The position numbers and the translations under genes were made by a program. The notes below the pieces were generated by a model. The model did not search any database and was not told where the DNA came from. It was given only the letters and a program-made list of their open reading frames with translations. From Chitinophagales bacterium (GTDB taxonomy: Bacteria; Bacteroidota; Bacteroidia; Chitinophagales; Saprospiraceae), in assembly GCA_013298955.1 (NCBI GenBank), contig JAAFJT010000002.1, forward strand, positions 1-64,000: a DNA stretch of 64,000 bases, given 5' to 3'. This document shows, one piece after another, positions 45,720 to 53,261 of the stretch (position 1 is its first letter; every line of letters starts with the position of its first letter).

Positions 45720-46095
45720 AGGCTAAAATGTTGATTTACAACGAAATAGAGAGTATGGAGGGTTTCAAACAGTAATTTCCGCTTTGGAAAGGTAGGATAC
45801 AATTGGAACGCGGATGACGCGGATAGGACTGATTTTCACGGATTTTTTTATTTTTGTAAAAAAATTTATTTTGATTTGAATGCGATTTTAACCTGAAATT
45901 TCAATTCAATCGAAAAAAATTCGCGTAAATCCGCCACATCTGCGTCATCCGTGTTCCAATAGTATCGCACTTTTCCAGTTACTACATTAGAACTAAGTAG
46001 TTGAAGTTAAAGAATCGACAAAAAAGAATTCTGACTAAAATGTTGATTTTCAAGGTATTATAACGTTTGGAGGGTTTCAAACCCTCCAAACGTTG
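45720..46095. repeat. Family-1 palindrome between direct repeats, plus GGAGGGTTT palindrome
   Basis: The 412-base gap contains a direct repeat (CTAAAATGTTGATTT...GGAGGGTTTCAAAC near 45724 and 46035), an ATTTCCGCTTTGGAAA element (about 45773), and a family-1 copy (45793-45964, arms GGAACGCGGATGACGCGG and CATCCGTGTTCC). It ends in a perfect 16-bp-arm palindrome (46062-46077 with 46079-46094). The last lies just beyond the DUF1573 stop and may be its terminator. Nothing coding is seen. Confidence 0.85.
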
Positions 46096-46120
46096 TTGTC
46101 GATTATTTAACATTAACCAC

Positions 46121-46624
46121 TTATTGAACGCCGCCCGGAATTTGGTCAACCCAAGCCTCTAATTTAATTTTTACGGTACTTGGAGAACCATTCGTAGAAA
46201 CCGTAATTTCAGGTTTTTGCGGACCTACTTTATTTTTAGCTGTGTAAGTAATCGTAATCACCCCTTTTTCGCCTGGCAAAATAGGCGTTTTAGGATATTC
46301 AGGCGCGGTGCAACCACACGTTCCTTTCACAGACGTAATCACTAATGGTTTTACACCCGTATTGGTAAATTCAAATTGATTCGGGATGACGGCATCTTCC
46401 TTGATATTACCCAAATCGATTTTATCCTGTGCAAACGCTATCATCGCACCAGAAGGTGCCATTTTTTTGGTGGTTTTGGCAACAGGCTTATAAGTGGGTG
46501 TTAATTTTGGAGCAGCTTTGTGAACGGATTTGGTACTTGCGCCTTTGCTTTCCAACTGCGCATACCCTGTTGTTTGCAATGCACATAATGCGCCCACAAT
46601 AAGGGATAATGATTTGATATTCAT
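46121..46624 (-). CDS. DUF1573-domain exported protein
   Basis: The protein is 167 aa from the ATG at 46624, which starts a good signal peptide (MNIKSLSLIVGALCALQ, cut after YAQ). The ATG at 46663 is an alternative. It has the DUF1573 fold (Ig-like, ASH-related): FAQDKIDLGNIKEDAVIPNQFEFTNTGVKPLVITSVKGTCGCTAPEYPKTPILPGEKGVITITY. The CGCT motif is typical. It is a periplasmic protein of unknown activity, frequent in Bacteroidota. Confidence 0.9.
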   Translation of the reverse strand: MNIKSLSLIVGALCALQTTGYAQLESKGASTKSVHKAAPKLTPTYKPVAKTTKKMAPSGAMIAFAQDKIDLGNIKEDAVIPNQFEFTNTGVKPLVITSVKGTCGCTAPEYPKTPILPGEKGVITITYTAKNKVGPQKPEITVSTNGSPSTVKIKLEAWVDQIPGGVQ

Positions 46625-46827
46625 GCTAAAAGATTTAATAAATGGTTTTGATATGATAGACAATATAGATTTAGCGATTTTGTAGAAGGCATTTTGGGAC
46701 TACCCAATAGGCTGTATAAGAGACGGGAAAAAAAAAAAAAGTCATTGTTTTTTAAATGGTTTTGTAAAAAATAAGATAAAAATGGTGAAAATAATTATAT
46801 AAATATTTTTACCATTTACAAAAAAAA

Positions 46828-46853
46828 GGCGGCAAGTTTTAAACTTGCCGCCC
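46828..46853. repeat. GGCGGCAAGTTT/AAACTTGCCGCC palindrome
   Basis: A perfect 12-bp-arm hairpin (GGCGGCAAGTTT with AAACTTGCCGCC) in the gap between the DUF6089 and DUF1573 genes, both on the minus strand. It probably ends the DUF6089 transcript. The 260-base gap also holds a run of 14 As near 46727. Confidence 0.8.
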
Positions 46854-46923
46854 TTTGTAGGATACTTACAAAACGTTTGATGAATAATTCCCTTAATTGT
46901 TTTTATTTTTACTCATTCTGAAT

Positions 46924-47769
46924 TTACTGATTCCAATAACTTCGATAACTGGCATTATATTCCATTTTTCGACCACTTGCTAAATTAATCGTTATCGTAC
47001 CTGTGCAAAAATAATAAACATCTGTTTTGTAAGTATCGCCCCTTTTTTGCCCTGTCGGAGCTTCCAATCCACTCGTACCAAAATACTGTGGTGTACGCCA
47101 AGACAAATCCGCCGCTAAGGGGCTTTGTTCGCGCAACGCCTTCAAATCTGGATAATTGCCACTTACATCATCCAAATAATCGGTAAAAGTTTGGTGAAAA
47201 ACCAATTCAACCCCTAAATTGACCCGTTTGTTTGCTGCTAATTTCACCCCAAGCCCATAAGGTATCGAAACTTGCAACAAACTGTATGGTTTGCCGCCAT
47301 TCAATTTTTGACCTTCCGTCGCAAGCGGCTGTAAAGCTGTCCATTTTCCATTCAAATCTCTTGCTTCAGGGTTGTGGTAAAAACCAGCGACCCCCAAAAT
47401 CAAATACGGGGCAGAAATATGTCCATCTAATACATCATATTTGGTCAAATTCCATTCTCCATGAATACCAAACTGATATACAGTGTTGCGAAAACTCAAA
47501 TTTCGACTACGGCGTGAACCAGTGGCATATGCATCAGTGCAGGAAAAATGTCCTGCGAATCCATGTGCCGAAATCGAAAGATGTGGATTTAGGTTGTGGC
47601 GATACATCAACCCGCCTGAGAATCCATAGGATCCATTTGCGGGCATGCCGCCCTGTTGCACATCGCCCATGTAACCGGTAACGCCCGTTATCAATCCAAA
47701 TTCGCCATATTGCGCTTGTATCTGATTGAGGAGCATGAATGTAAAAAGGAGTGTCGTAATTTTTCTCAT
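46924..47769 (-). CDS. DUF6089-family outer membrane beta-barrel protein
   Basis: The protein is 281 aa with a signal peptide (MRKITTLLFTFMLLNQIQAQ). The alternating polar and hydrophobic strands, ending in YNASYRSYWNQ, point to an outer membrane barrel. Family marks: FGLITGVTGYMGDVQ, RSRNLSFRNTVYQFGIHGEWNLT, PLATEGQKLNGGKPYSLLQVSIPYGLG, and the TFTDYLDDVSGNYPD segment. The role in Bacteroidota is unknown. Confidence 0.88.
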   Translation of the reverse strand: MRKITTLLFTFMLLNQIQAQYGEFGLITGVTGYMGDVQQGGMPANGSYGFSGGLMYRHNLNPHLSISAHGFAGHFSCTDAYATGSRRSRNLSFRNTVYQFGIHGEWNLTKYDVLDGHISAPYLILGVAGFYHNPEARDLNGKWTALQPLATEGQKLNGGKPYSLLQVSIPYGLGVKLAANKRVNLGVELVFHQTFTDYLDDVSGNYPDLKALREQSPLAADLSWRTPQYFGTSGLEAPTGQKRGDTYKTDVYYFCTGTITINLASGRKMEYNASYRSYWNQ

Positions 47770-47932
47770 ATGAAATGGGATTTTAATAGTAAAAAGCTGC
47801 CAAGCTGTTAAAATGGTTATTCCAGTGTTTTTGCTTCAAATGACTTTTGATGCTTGAGTAAAAGTAAATATAAATTCGCTTTTAAAAATATTTGTAAAAA
47901 TTGTATAAGTTGAATCAAAAAAGATTCCAAAT

Positions 47933-48507
47933 TTGAAAATAATACCCAATTTTAAGTATTTTCAAGCCGCGAACCCTTTAAACTTAGGGTTTGATTTGGA
48001 AATAACATTTTTAGGGTATTTAAAATATTTAATTTATGTTAAATATTACCGCTTTTTTGATTGCAAACCAACAAAAATGCTTTTAAACGATGCCGAATCG
48101 AAAATCGTAGGGGCTGATTTTACGGCACAATGGTTTTTTGAAAAACAGCATCTTTATCATCGACTGCAATTTAAAGGTTCAACCACATCAAACGCTTCAT
48201 TTACAATCGGTGTACGTTGAAACAGCGCATGCGTTTCAAAAAGACGATGCTGTTTTTTGCAATGGTTTTTAATCTTGGTCTGAAAGCCGCCTCTATCGTT
48301 TTGATGAAAAATTAGATAGGTTGCGTAAAATTGCCTATCCTATTGACCGATTCAAAAGCTATGAAAAAGTGTTACAGAACCACCTTTTTACAATTTACTG
48401 TGTCACGCAACCTGCATTTGATGTTTAGAAAATCGAATTTTTAAAAGAAAAATCAAAGCATATTGCTTATTTTCAGCAATTTCCGCTTTGGAAAATTTTG
48501 AAATAGG
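47933..48507 (+). pseudogene. Decayed gene fragment, possibly GH36 alpha-galactosidase
   Basis: One frame reads ADFTAQWFFEKQHLYHRLQFK. A shift near 48175 leads to another that reads VETAHAFQKDDAVFCNGF, then a stop (48270) where NGFQSWS would be expected. It goes on as SWSESRLYRFDEKLDRLRK and LFTIYCVTQPAFDV, another stop (48426), then KIEFLKEKSKH. The FCNGFxSWSESR piece resembles the NG(Y/W)QSW motif of GH36 alpha-galactosidases. With a frameshift and two stops it cannot be functional. The identification is tentative. Confidence 0.4.
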
Positions 48508-48635
48508 ATGCTTATGATTTGAAGAATAAAAAGGATATTTTGAGTTGCGATTGGTGCTTTTCAACTGAAAAATTCCTTAAATTCCTTGAAATCATAAGCA
48601 TCCTATTTCAAAATTTTCCAAAGCGGAAATTGCTG
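48474..48635. repeat. Perfect 47-bp inverted repeat
   Basis: The arms 48474-48520 and 48589-48635 are perfectly complementary over 47 bases, with a 68-base loop. They begin CAGCAATTTCCGCTTTGGAA, an element also found at 9151-9175 and 45768-45785. The left arm overlaps the end of the decayed gene. Confidence 0.95.
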
Positions 48636-48799
48636 GCTTATTTTAATTTAAGTAATAAATAATTGAAAATCAATGATTTAGTATGGAATCCATTTAAAAC
48701 GAAGATTTTGTAAATGTTATTTTTCTGTTAAAATGGGTTGATTTTCAAAAAAAGTGTCAAAAAAATTTGACTTGTTAACCAGATTAACTGTACTTTTAC

Positions 48800-48916
48800 A
48801 AAAAAATTGAAGATGTGACATAGAAAAACGATAAACTTTTTATGTTTTAAAAAATAGTTTTTGTGTTTATTTGTTTTAATGAACCGTCACTTATCACTGT
48901 TTGTGACGGTTTTTTT
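48800..48916 (+). ncRNA. Candidate small RNA 1 of a run of three
   Basis: A promoter-like stretch (TTG at 48767, then TACTTTTA at 48791) is followed about 80 bases later by a terminator hairpin: AACCGTCAC (48882) with GTGACGGTT (48903) and seven Ts. No ORF or protein signature lies between. The promoter shares TTAAC...CTTTTnCAAAAA with the two following units. Confidence 0.4.
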
Positions 48917-48981
48917 AACAAATTAAAAAAAATACATGTGTAAAGAGTTGAAAATAAATTAACAACACCTTTACAAAAACC

Positions 48982-49073
48982 TTATTAGATTCTATCCATT
49001 CAGCCAAGTAATTATTTTAGTGTTTTATGTTTCAGATGACCGTTGCGAATCGGAGTACCGCAACGGTTTTTTT
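48982..49073 (+). ncRNA. Candidate small RNA 2 of a run of three
   Basis: A TTAACAACACCTTTACAAAAA promoter-like stretch (48959) is followed by about 60 AT-rich bases and a terminator hairpin: ACCGTTGCG (49039) with CGCAACGGT (49059) and seven Ts. No coding sequence is evident. Confidence 0.4.
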
Positions 49074-49116
49074 ATTTTTATTTTTAAATTTCATTAACAA
49101 ATGTGTTACTTTTCAA

Positions 49117-49262
49117 AAAGGGTTCGTCCTAAGATTAGAATGGCTTAAAAGCCTATTCCACTATACTAAAATTAAAGAAATTATAATAGTGATTCAATCG
49201 TTAGATTATTGCAGGTTCCTTAATTGAGTGAATGTCAAGCAGTGCGCTTGACATTTTTTTTT
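49117..49262 (+). ncRNA. Candidate small RNA 3 of a run of three
   Basis: A TTAACAAATGTGTTACTTTTC promoter-like stretch (49094) is followed by a terminator hairpin with AATGTCAAGC/GCTTGACATT arms (49231-49254) and about ten Ts. The transcript would run toward and end at the stop codon of the opposite-strand DUF1501 gene. Confidence 0.4.
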
Positions 49263-50453
49263 TTAAAATAAACCACTTATTGGAGTTGCTTGAATGCCCA
49301 AATCGAGAGGATTCGTATTCAATTTTTGTTTTAAAATGGAGGCATAAATGCTCCGAAAATCCATTTGAAATTTCAAATCGCCATTATTCAAATCGCTCAA
49401 ATCGGGGTTTGCCCCAATTATTTTGCCTTTATTGCCTCCACCAATTACAAAAACAGGAGCCGCCGCACCATGATCGGTGCCAGACCCATTCTCTTTCGCC
49501 CGTCTGCCAAACTCTGAAAAAATCATCAACGTAACATTTTGCAACAAACCTGCTGCTTTCATATCGTCATAAAACGCTTTCACCGACTCAGAAACCTCTT
49601 TCCAAAGGTTTTGATGCTTGGGTTTTTGATTGATATGCGTGTCAAAACCGCCGAGACTCGTGTAATAAACGCTCGTTGGCAAATTCCCTTTAATCATACG
49701 CGCCACCCAAGCAAGGTTTGTAGCCAAACCATGTTTGGGATAAGTCGGCATCCCCAATTTCGTTTTTTCCAAAGCGGCTTGAATTTGGTCAGAACCTTCA
49801 AACGAACCTATCATTAATTTGCGTACAAAATCTAAATTTGGATGCTCCTGAATCGGGTCTTCTTGATTGGCTTTCAAGGCTTTCAACTGTTTTTCAAACC
49901 GAATCGGGTCGGTCATCGTCAATGAATGCGCCGATTGTCCGCGCAAAGCAGGTGCGTCAATCGAATCAATCGTCATCCCGCCAATCGGGTCATCGCCTTT
50001 GCACGCCGCATCCAGATAGCGTCCTAACCAGCCAGTTGCCGAATATTCATGGCTATTCGTAGCCGTTTGCCAAATTTCAACGCTCCTAAAATGGGAACGA
50101 TTGGGATTGGGATAACCTACATTTTGAACCACACTCAAATTGCCATCTTGCATAATCTGGTGCAAACCAGTCATAATCGGATGAAATCCCATCCCATTGG
50201 CAACTTTCAACACTTCCTTTTTAGGAATACCAATATTGCGTCGATATTCATAATATAATGGATTTTCATAAGGTATAAACGTGTTTAAACCATCATTTCC
50301 ACCATTTAATTGCAACGTAACCACAATTTGACGATTGCCCAGAAAATGATTTTGATACAAATTGGAAGGCAATGCTGTTAAAAATTGGGGTAAAAATAAC
50401 ATGCCGCCAGTGGTTGTACCCACTATTTTTAGAAAATTTCTTCTATTCTTCAT
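49263..50453 (-). CDS. DUF1501-domain protein with Tat-like signal
   Basis: The protein is 396 aa. The N-terminus (NRRNFLKIVGTTTGGMLFLPQFLTAL) has the twin-arginine pattern R-R-x-F-L-K, so it is likely exported folded. Family features: VVTLQLNGGNDGLNTFIPY, NRSHFRSVEIWQT, GGFDTHINQKPKH and MIFSEFGRRAKENGSGTDHGAAAPVFVIGG. These recall the alkaline-phosphatase/sulfatase superfamily, though no activity is proven. It lies downstream of DUF1800 on the minus strand, a common pair in Bacteroidota and Planctomycetes. Confidence 0.92.
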   Translation of the reverse strand: MKNRRNFLKIVGTTTGGMLFLPQFLTALPSNLYQNHFLGNRQIVVTLQLNGGNDGLNTFIPYENPLYYEYRRNIGIPKKEVLKVANGMGFHPIMTGLHQIMQDGNLSVVQNVGYPNPNRSHFRSVEIWQTATNSHEYSATGWLGRYLDAACKGDDPIGGMTIDSIDAPALRGQSAHSLTMTDPIRFEKQLKALKANQEDPIQEHPNLDFVRKLMIGSFEGSDQIQAALEKTKLGMPTYPKHGLATNLAWVARMIKGNLPTSVYYTSLGGFDTHINQKPKHQNLWKEVSESVKAFYDDMKAAGLLQNVTLMIFSEFGRRAKENGSGTDHGAAAPVFVIGGGNKGKIIGANPDLSDLNNGDLKFQMDFRSIYASILKQKLNTNPLDLGIQATPISGLF

Positions 50454-50548
50454 TATTTAAATTTTAATTGATAATAAAATAATTTTAATTAAATATTAAA
50501 ATATTTTACTGTTTTGATTTTTCCTTTAAATTTTAATTATTTAAATAA

Positions 50549-51958
50549 TTAAATCAATTGATATTCAGGTGATTTGAAAATAAATTCTGCCAAACGCGTT
50601 ACGCCTAAATTGGCATTTTCCATTGTAGGGTCAAAATCATATTTTAAAATTCGTTCCATATCTTGTTGCAAATCCTTACGCACCTCAAAAAGATGATTAT
50701 CACATAAGTTTTTGATAATCAATTGATTATTAGATAATGTTTTATCCCACCTCAAACGCGCCTTAAAATTTTGAACCTTTTTGGTTTCCAATTCGGCAAA
50801 TTCCACTTGGTCTTGTTCCATCATTTCGTTCTCTTTAAATTTGAAATTGCTAAAATTTTTACCCGCACATACAATCGACACGACACCCACTCGTTGCAAT
50901 AATTTCTGCGCACTCAACCACGTTTTCCCACCATCCCAACCTTTAACATTGGGCGGATTGAATAAATCCATATTTTGTTCTTTCAAATATTGAAAAACAC
51001 TGCGCATCGGTACATCTGTAATTTGAAACTCATAAAACATGCCCAACAAAAAGCTCAACGGATCTTTAATTTTATCCCCTTTTGAATCGATAAATCGTTG
51101 GTCAGCAAAGAGTTTTGTCAAAAAAGGCTTGATTTCAAAGTTTTGTTTTTTCAAAAAAACAGCATATTCCTCCACCAAAACAGCCGTTGGATTATCTGTA
51201 ACAAAAAATTTTAATAATTTTTCAGCGATTCGATAAGCTGCTTTTGGATGTTCAAAAATAAGCTCAACCAAATCTTTTGCTTTCCAAGCACCTGTTTTGC
51301 CGAGATACGTTTTTTGCCCATTGTCTTCCAATGGTTCATAATACTTACCACCATTATCGCCAATATTCAAACCCGCCAAAGCCGCCGCGCCCGCCTTAAT
51401 ATCCGATTCCGTGTAATGACCCGCGCCCAAAGTGAACAATTCTAATAATTCCCGACTGAGGTTTTCATTAATAGCCTGCGCCTTATTTTGCGTGTTATCT
51501 AAATAAATCAGCATGGCATTATCATACAAAACCTTGATAGTCAATGTTTTAAAATTGCCAAATGCATGTTCTCTAAACAAATTATTTTGTTGAAACATCG
51601 CCCAAGATGACTTCACTTTTTGGATACTTGAAACAAAATGATTATGCCAAAACAAAACCATTTTTTCTCGCAGGGGCAATTCCGCGTGATACATGCGTTC
51701 CACCCACCAATTTTGCAATCGAATGGTGCGCAACCGTTCTGAAATCTGAACGAGTTTTTTTTTATCCTCATTCATTTGCTTCATTTTTCTAAATTCTTTG
51801 AGGTTTTTAGGTGCGCCGTCTAAAAAAACGGGCATATCCACTTGAAAAGGCGCGTCGAAACTGCGTTTCAAGAACGTTTCCAAACCGATTTGTTGAATGA
51901 CATCTGCTTGCGCATTGGAAAAGCCCAATCGCTGACTTAAAAAAGGTTCCTTTTTCAT
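50549..51958 (-). CDS. DUF1800-family protein
   Basis: The protein is 469 aa, upstream of and co-oriented with the DUF1501 gene (gap of 95 bases). It has the family pattern WVERMYHAELPLREKMVLFWHNHFVSS, a NLSRELLELFTLGAGHYTESDI segment, and PPNVKGWDGGKTWLSAQ near the C-terminus. No signal peptide is obvious from this start. DUF1800/DUF1501 pairs are thought to act together in the envelope; their function is not known. Confidence 0.92.
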   Translation of the reverse strand: MKKEPFLSQRLGFSNAQADVIQQIGLETFLKRSFDAPFQVDMPVFLDGAPKNLKEFRKMKQMNEDKKKLVQISERLRTIRLQNWWVERMYHAELPLREKMVLFWHNHFVSSIQKVKSSWAMFQQNNLFREHAFGNFKTLTIKVLYDNAMLIYLDNTQNKAQAINENLSRELLELFTLGAGHYTESDIKAGAAALAGLNIGDNGGKYYEPLEDNGQKTYLGKTGAWKAKDLVELIFEHPKAAYRIAEKLLKFFVTDNPTAVLVEEYAVFLKKQNFEIKPFLTKLFADQRFIDSKGDKIKDPLSFLLGMFYEFQITDVPMRSVFQYLKEQNMDLFNPPNVKGWDGGKTWLSAQKLLQRVGVVSIVCAGKNFSNFKFKENEMMEQDQVEFAELETKKVQNFKARLRWDKTLSNNQLIIKNLCDNHLFEVRKDLQQDMERILKYDFDPTMENANLGVTRLAEFIFKSPEYQLI

Positions 51959-52044
51959 ATTTGTGAGGATAGATTTTTTGTGTTGGATAGGCAGGCTGCT
52001 TGAAAGTTTAACAAAGCGTTGGTTAAAACTATCTTAAAATAAGA

Positions 52045-52080
52045 AAGGTCACAGGTTTGAAAACCGATGACCTTTTTAAA
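52045..52080. repeat. GGTCA...TGACC hairpin with T tract
   Basis: AAAGGTCACAGGTTT pairs imperfectly with AAAACCGATGACCTTTTT. It lies between the DUF1800 start and the tRNA and may end the tRNA transcript or be another dispersed hairpin. Confidence 0.55.
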
Positions 52081-52185
52081 AGAAAGGATAAAATCTTAAA
52101 ATTATCTTACAAAGATTGATTTTTATACATAAGATAAAATCTAAATTTATAAAAAATTGATAATCAAACGGTTATCCGATGTAAG

Positions 52186-52260
52186 TCGAGACAAGTGGAT
52201 TCGAACCACTGACCCCTACCCTGTCAAGGTAATGCTCTAAACCAACTGAGCTATGCCCCG
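52186..52260 (-). tRNA. tRNA-Val (anticodon GAC)
   Basis: On the minus strand a complete cloverleaf can be folded. The acceptor stem is CGGGGCA/TGTCTCG, the D stem GCTC/GAGC, and the anticodon stem TTACC/GGTAG around loop TTGACAG, giving anticodon GAC. The T stem is AGTGG/CCACT with loop TTCGAAT. The discriminator is A, and CCA is not encoded. Confidence 0.95.
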
Positions 52261-52358
52261 TTTTCAAATATCGCCGCAAAGATACAGTTGTTTGGGGATT
52301 CTCCAAATTTTTTTTGATTTTTTTGATAAAAAAGAATCGTATTCGATTGAAAATTTCG

Positions 52359-52366
52359 TATCTTTG
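52359..52366 (+). promoter_or_regulatory. TAnnTTTG -7 box (TATCTTTG) for the Uma2 gene
   Basis: An exact consensus match 38 bases before the ATG at 52404. Confidence 0.55.
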
Positions 52367-52403
52367 TAAACAATACAGTCTTTTTAACATCAAAATAAGT
52401 AAA

Positions 52404-52991
52404 ATGACAGTTCAAGTAGCTCTGAAACAACCCAAAGTGCGCATTCCGAAACCCCGTTTGCTCGGATATGAGGATTACGTGCGATTAACACCACCCGATA
52501 GTGGTCATTATGAACTTCACAATGGTTTAATCATTTATATGGCAACTCCGATACCCCTACATCAAATTTTTTTGACGAATCTATTGACCGAAATGACGGT
52601 TTATGTTAAAAAACATAAATTGGGACGTATGTTACCTGCGCCGATGGATACGGTTTTTACACCGAATGATGTTTTACAACCCGATTTGTTGTATTTGAGC
52701 AATGAGCGATTACATTTAGTAGGAGCTAAAAAAATCGAAGGTGCGCCTGATTTAGTGGTTGAAATCCTTTCGCCATCGAATCATTCTAAAGAAATGGGTT
52801 ATAAAAAATTAATCTATGAATTGTCGGGTGTGCGGGAATATTGGTTAGTCAATTTGGATAAAAAGACGTTGACTCAATATGAAAATGTAGAAAATGAATT
52901 TTATATGCGGCGTGTTTTTCAATATGCAGACACGCTTACGTCTCTCATTTTGGCAGGATTTGAAACGCCCATGAGTGAACTTTTTGAGTAA
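52404..52991 (+). CDS. Uma2-family PD-(D/E)XK endonuclease-like protein
   Basis: The protein is 195 aa from the ATG at 52404; the 30 upstream residues of open frame are before the promoter box. It has the Uma2/DUF820 core: YELHNGLIIYMATPIPLHQIF, DVLQPDLLYLSNER, and APDLVVEILSPSNHSKEMGYKKLIYELSGVREYWLVN, with the catalytic-type Asp and Glu-x-x-(x)-Lys pattern. The family is common in Cyanobacteria and Bacteroidota, often in many copies, with no settled role. Confidence 0.9.
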   Translation: MTVQVALKQPKVRIPKPRLLGYEDYVRLTPPDSGHYELHNGLIIYMATPIPLHQIFLTNLLTEMTVYVKKHKLGRMLPAPMDTVFTPNDVLQPDLLYLSNERLHLVGAKKIEGAPDLVVEILSPSNHSKEMGYKKLIYELSGVREYWLVNLDKKTLTQYENVENEFYMRRVFQYADTLTSLILAGFETPMSELFE

Positions 52992-53034
52992 TAAAAGGTT
53001 GATAATCAATTTTTTATTCTTTATTAACCGAAAC

Positions 53035-53073
53035 AGAATTGCCTTGTAAATAGATGATTTGCAAGGCAATTCT
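53035..53073. terminator. Hairpin after the Uma2 gene
   Basis: AGAATTGCCTTG pairs with CAAGGCAATTCT, with TTTT after it. A close relative with the same TGCCTTGTAAA core is at 57197-57244. Confidence 0.65.
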
Positions 53074-53145
53074 ATTTTAATGCTCGACGACCTGCTGTCA
53101 TAAATAGAGAGCACGGCTTTCAATGCTTTTCGGAACACCTTTTTT

Positions 53146-53174
53146 ACCATTCATGCGCTATTTCGACCATTTAT
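53146..53174 (+). promoter_or_regulatory. LytTR-type operator before the histidine kinase gene
   Basis: The direct repeat ACCATTCAT (53146-53154), N11, ACCATTTAT (53166-53174) is followed after two bases by the -7-like box TAATTTTG (53177-53184). LytTR proteins bind 9-bp direct repeats about 20-21 bp apart with consensus [TA][AC][CA]GTTN[AG][TG]; this half site matches at eight of nine positions. It suggests autoregulation of the kinase/regulator pair. Confidence 0.55.
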
Positions 53175-53261
53175 TATAATTTTGCACTAAAATAAGGCGC
53201 AATAAAAGGAATAAAGCGAACTTCGTTTTATTTTCTAACGAATTAATGTTTGCAAAATGTA

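Noticed and set aside
49027-49227. 66-codon ORF in the small-RNA region
   Set aside because: It crosses an intrinsic terminator and a promoter-like segment, so a single translated message is unlikely.
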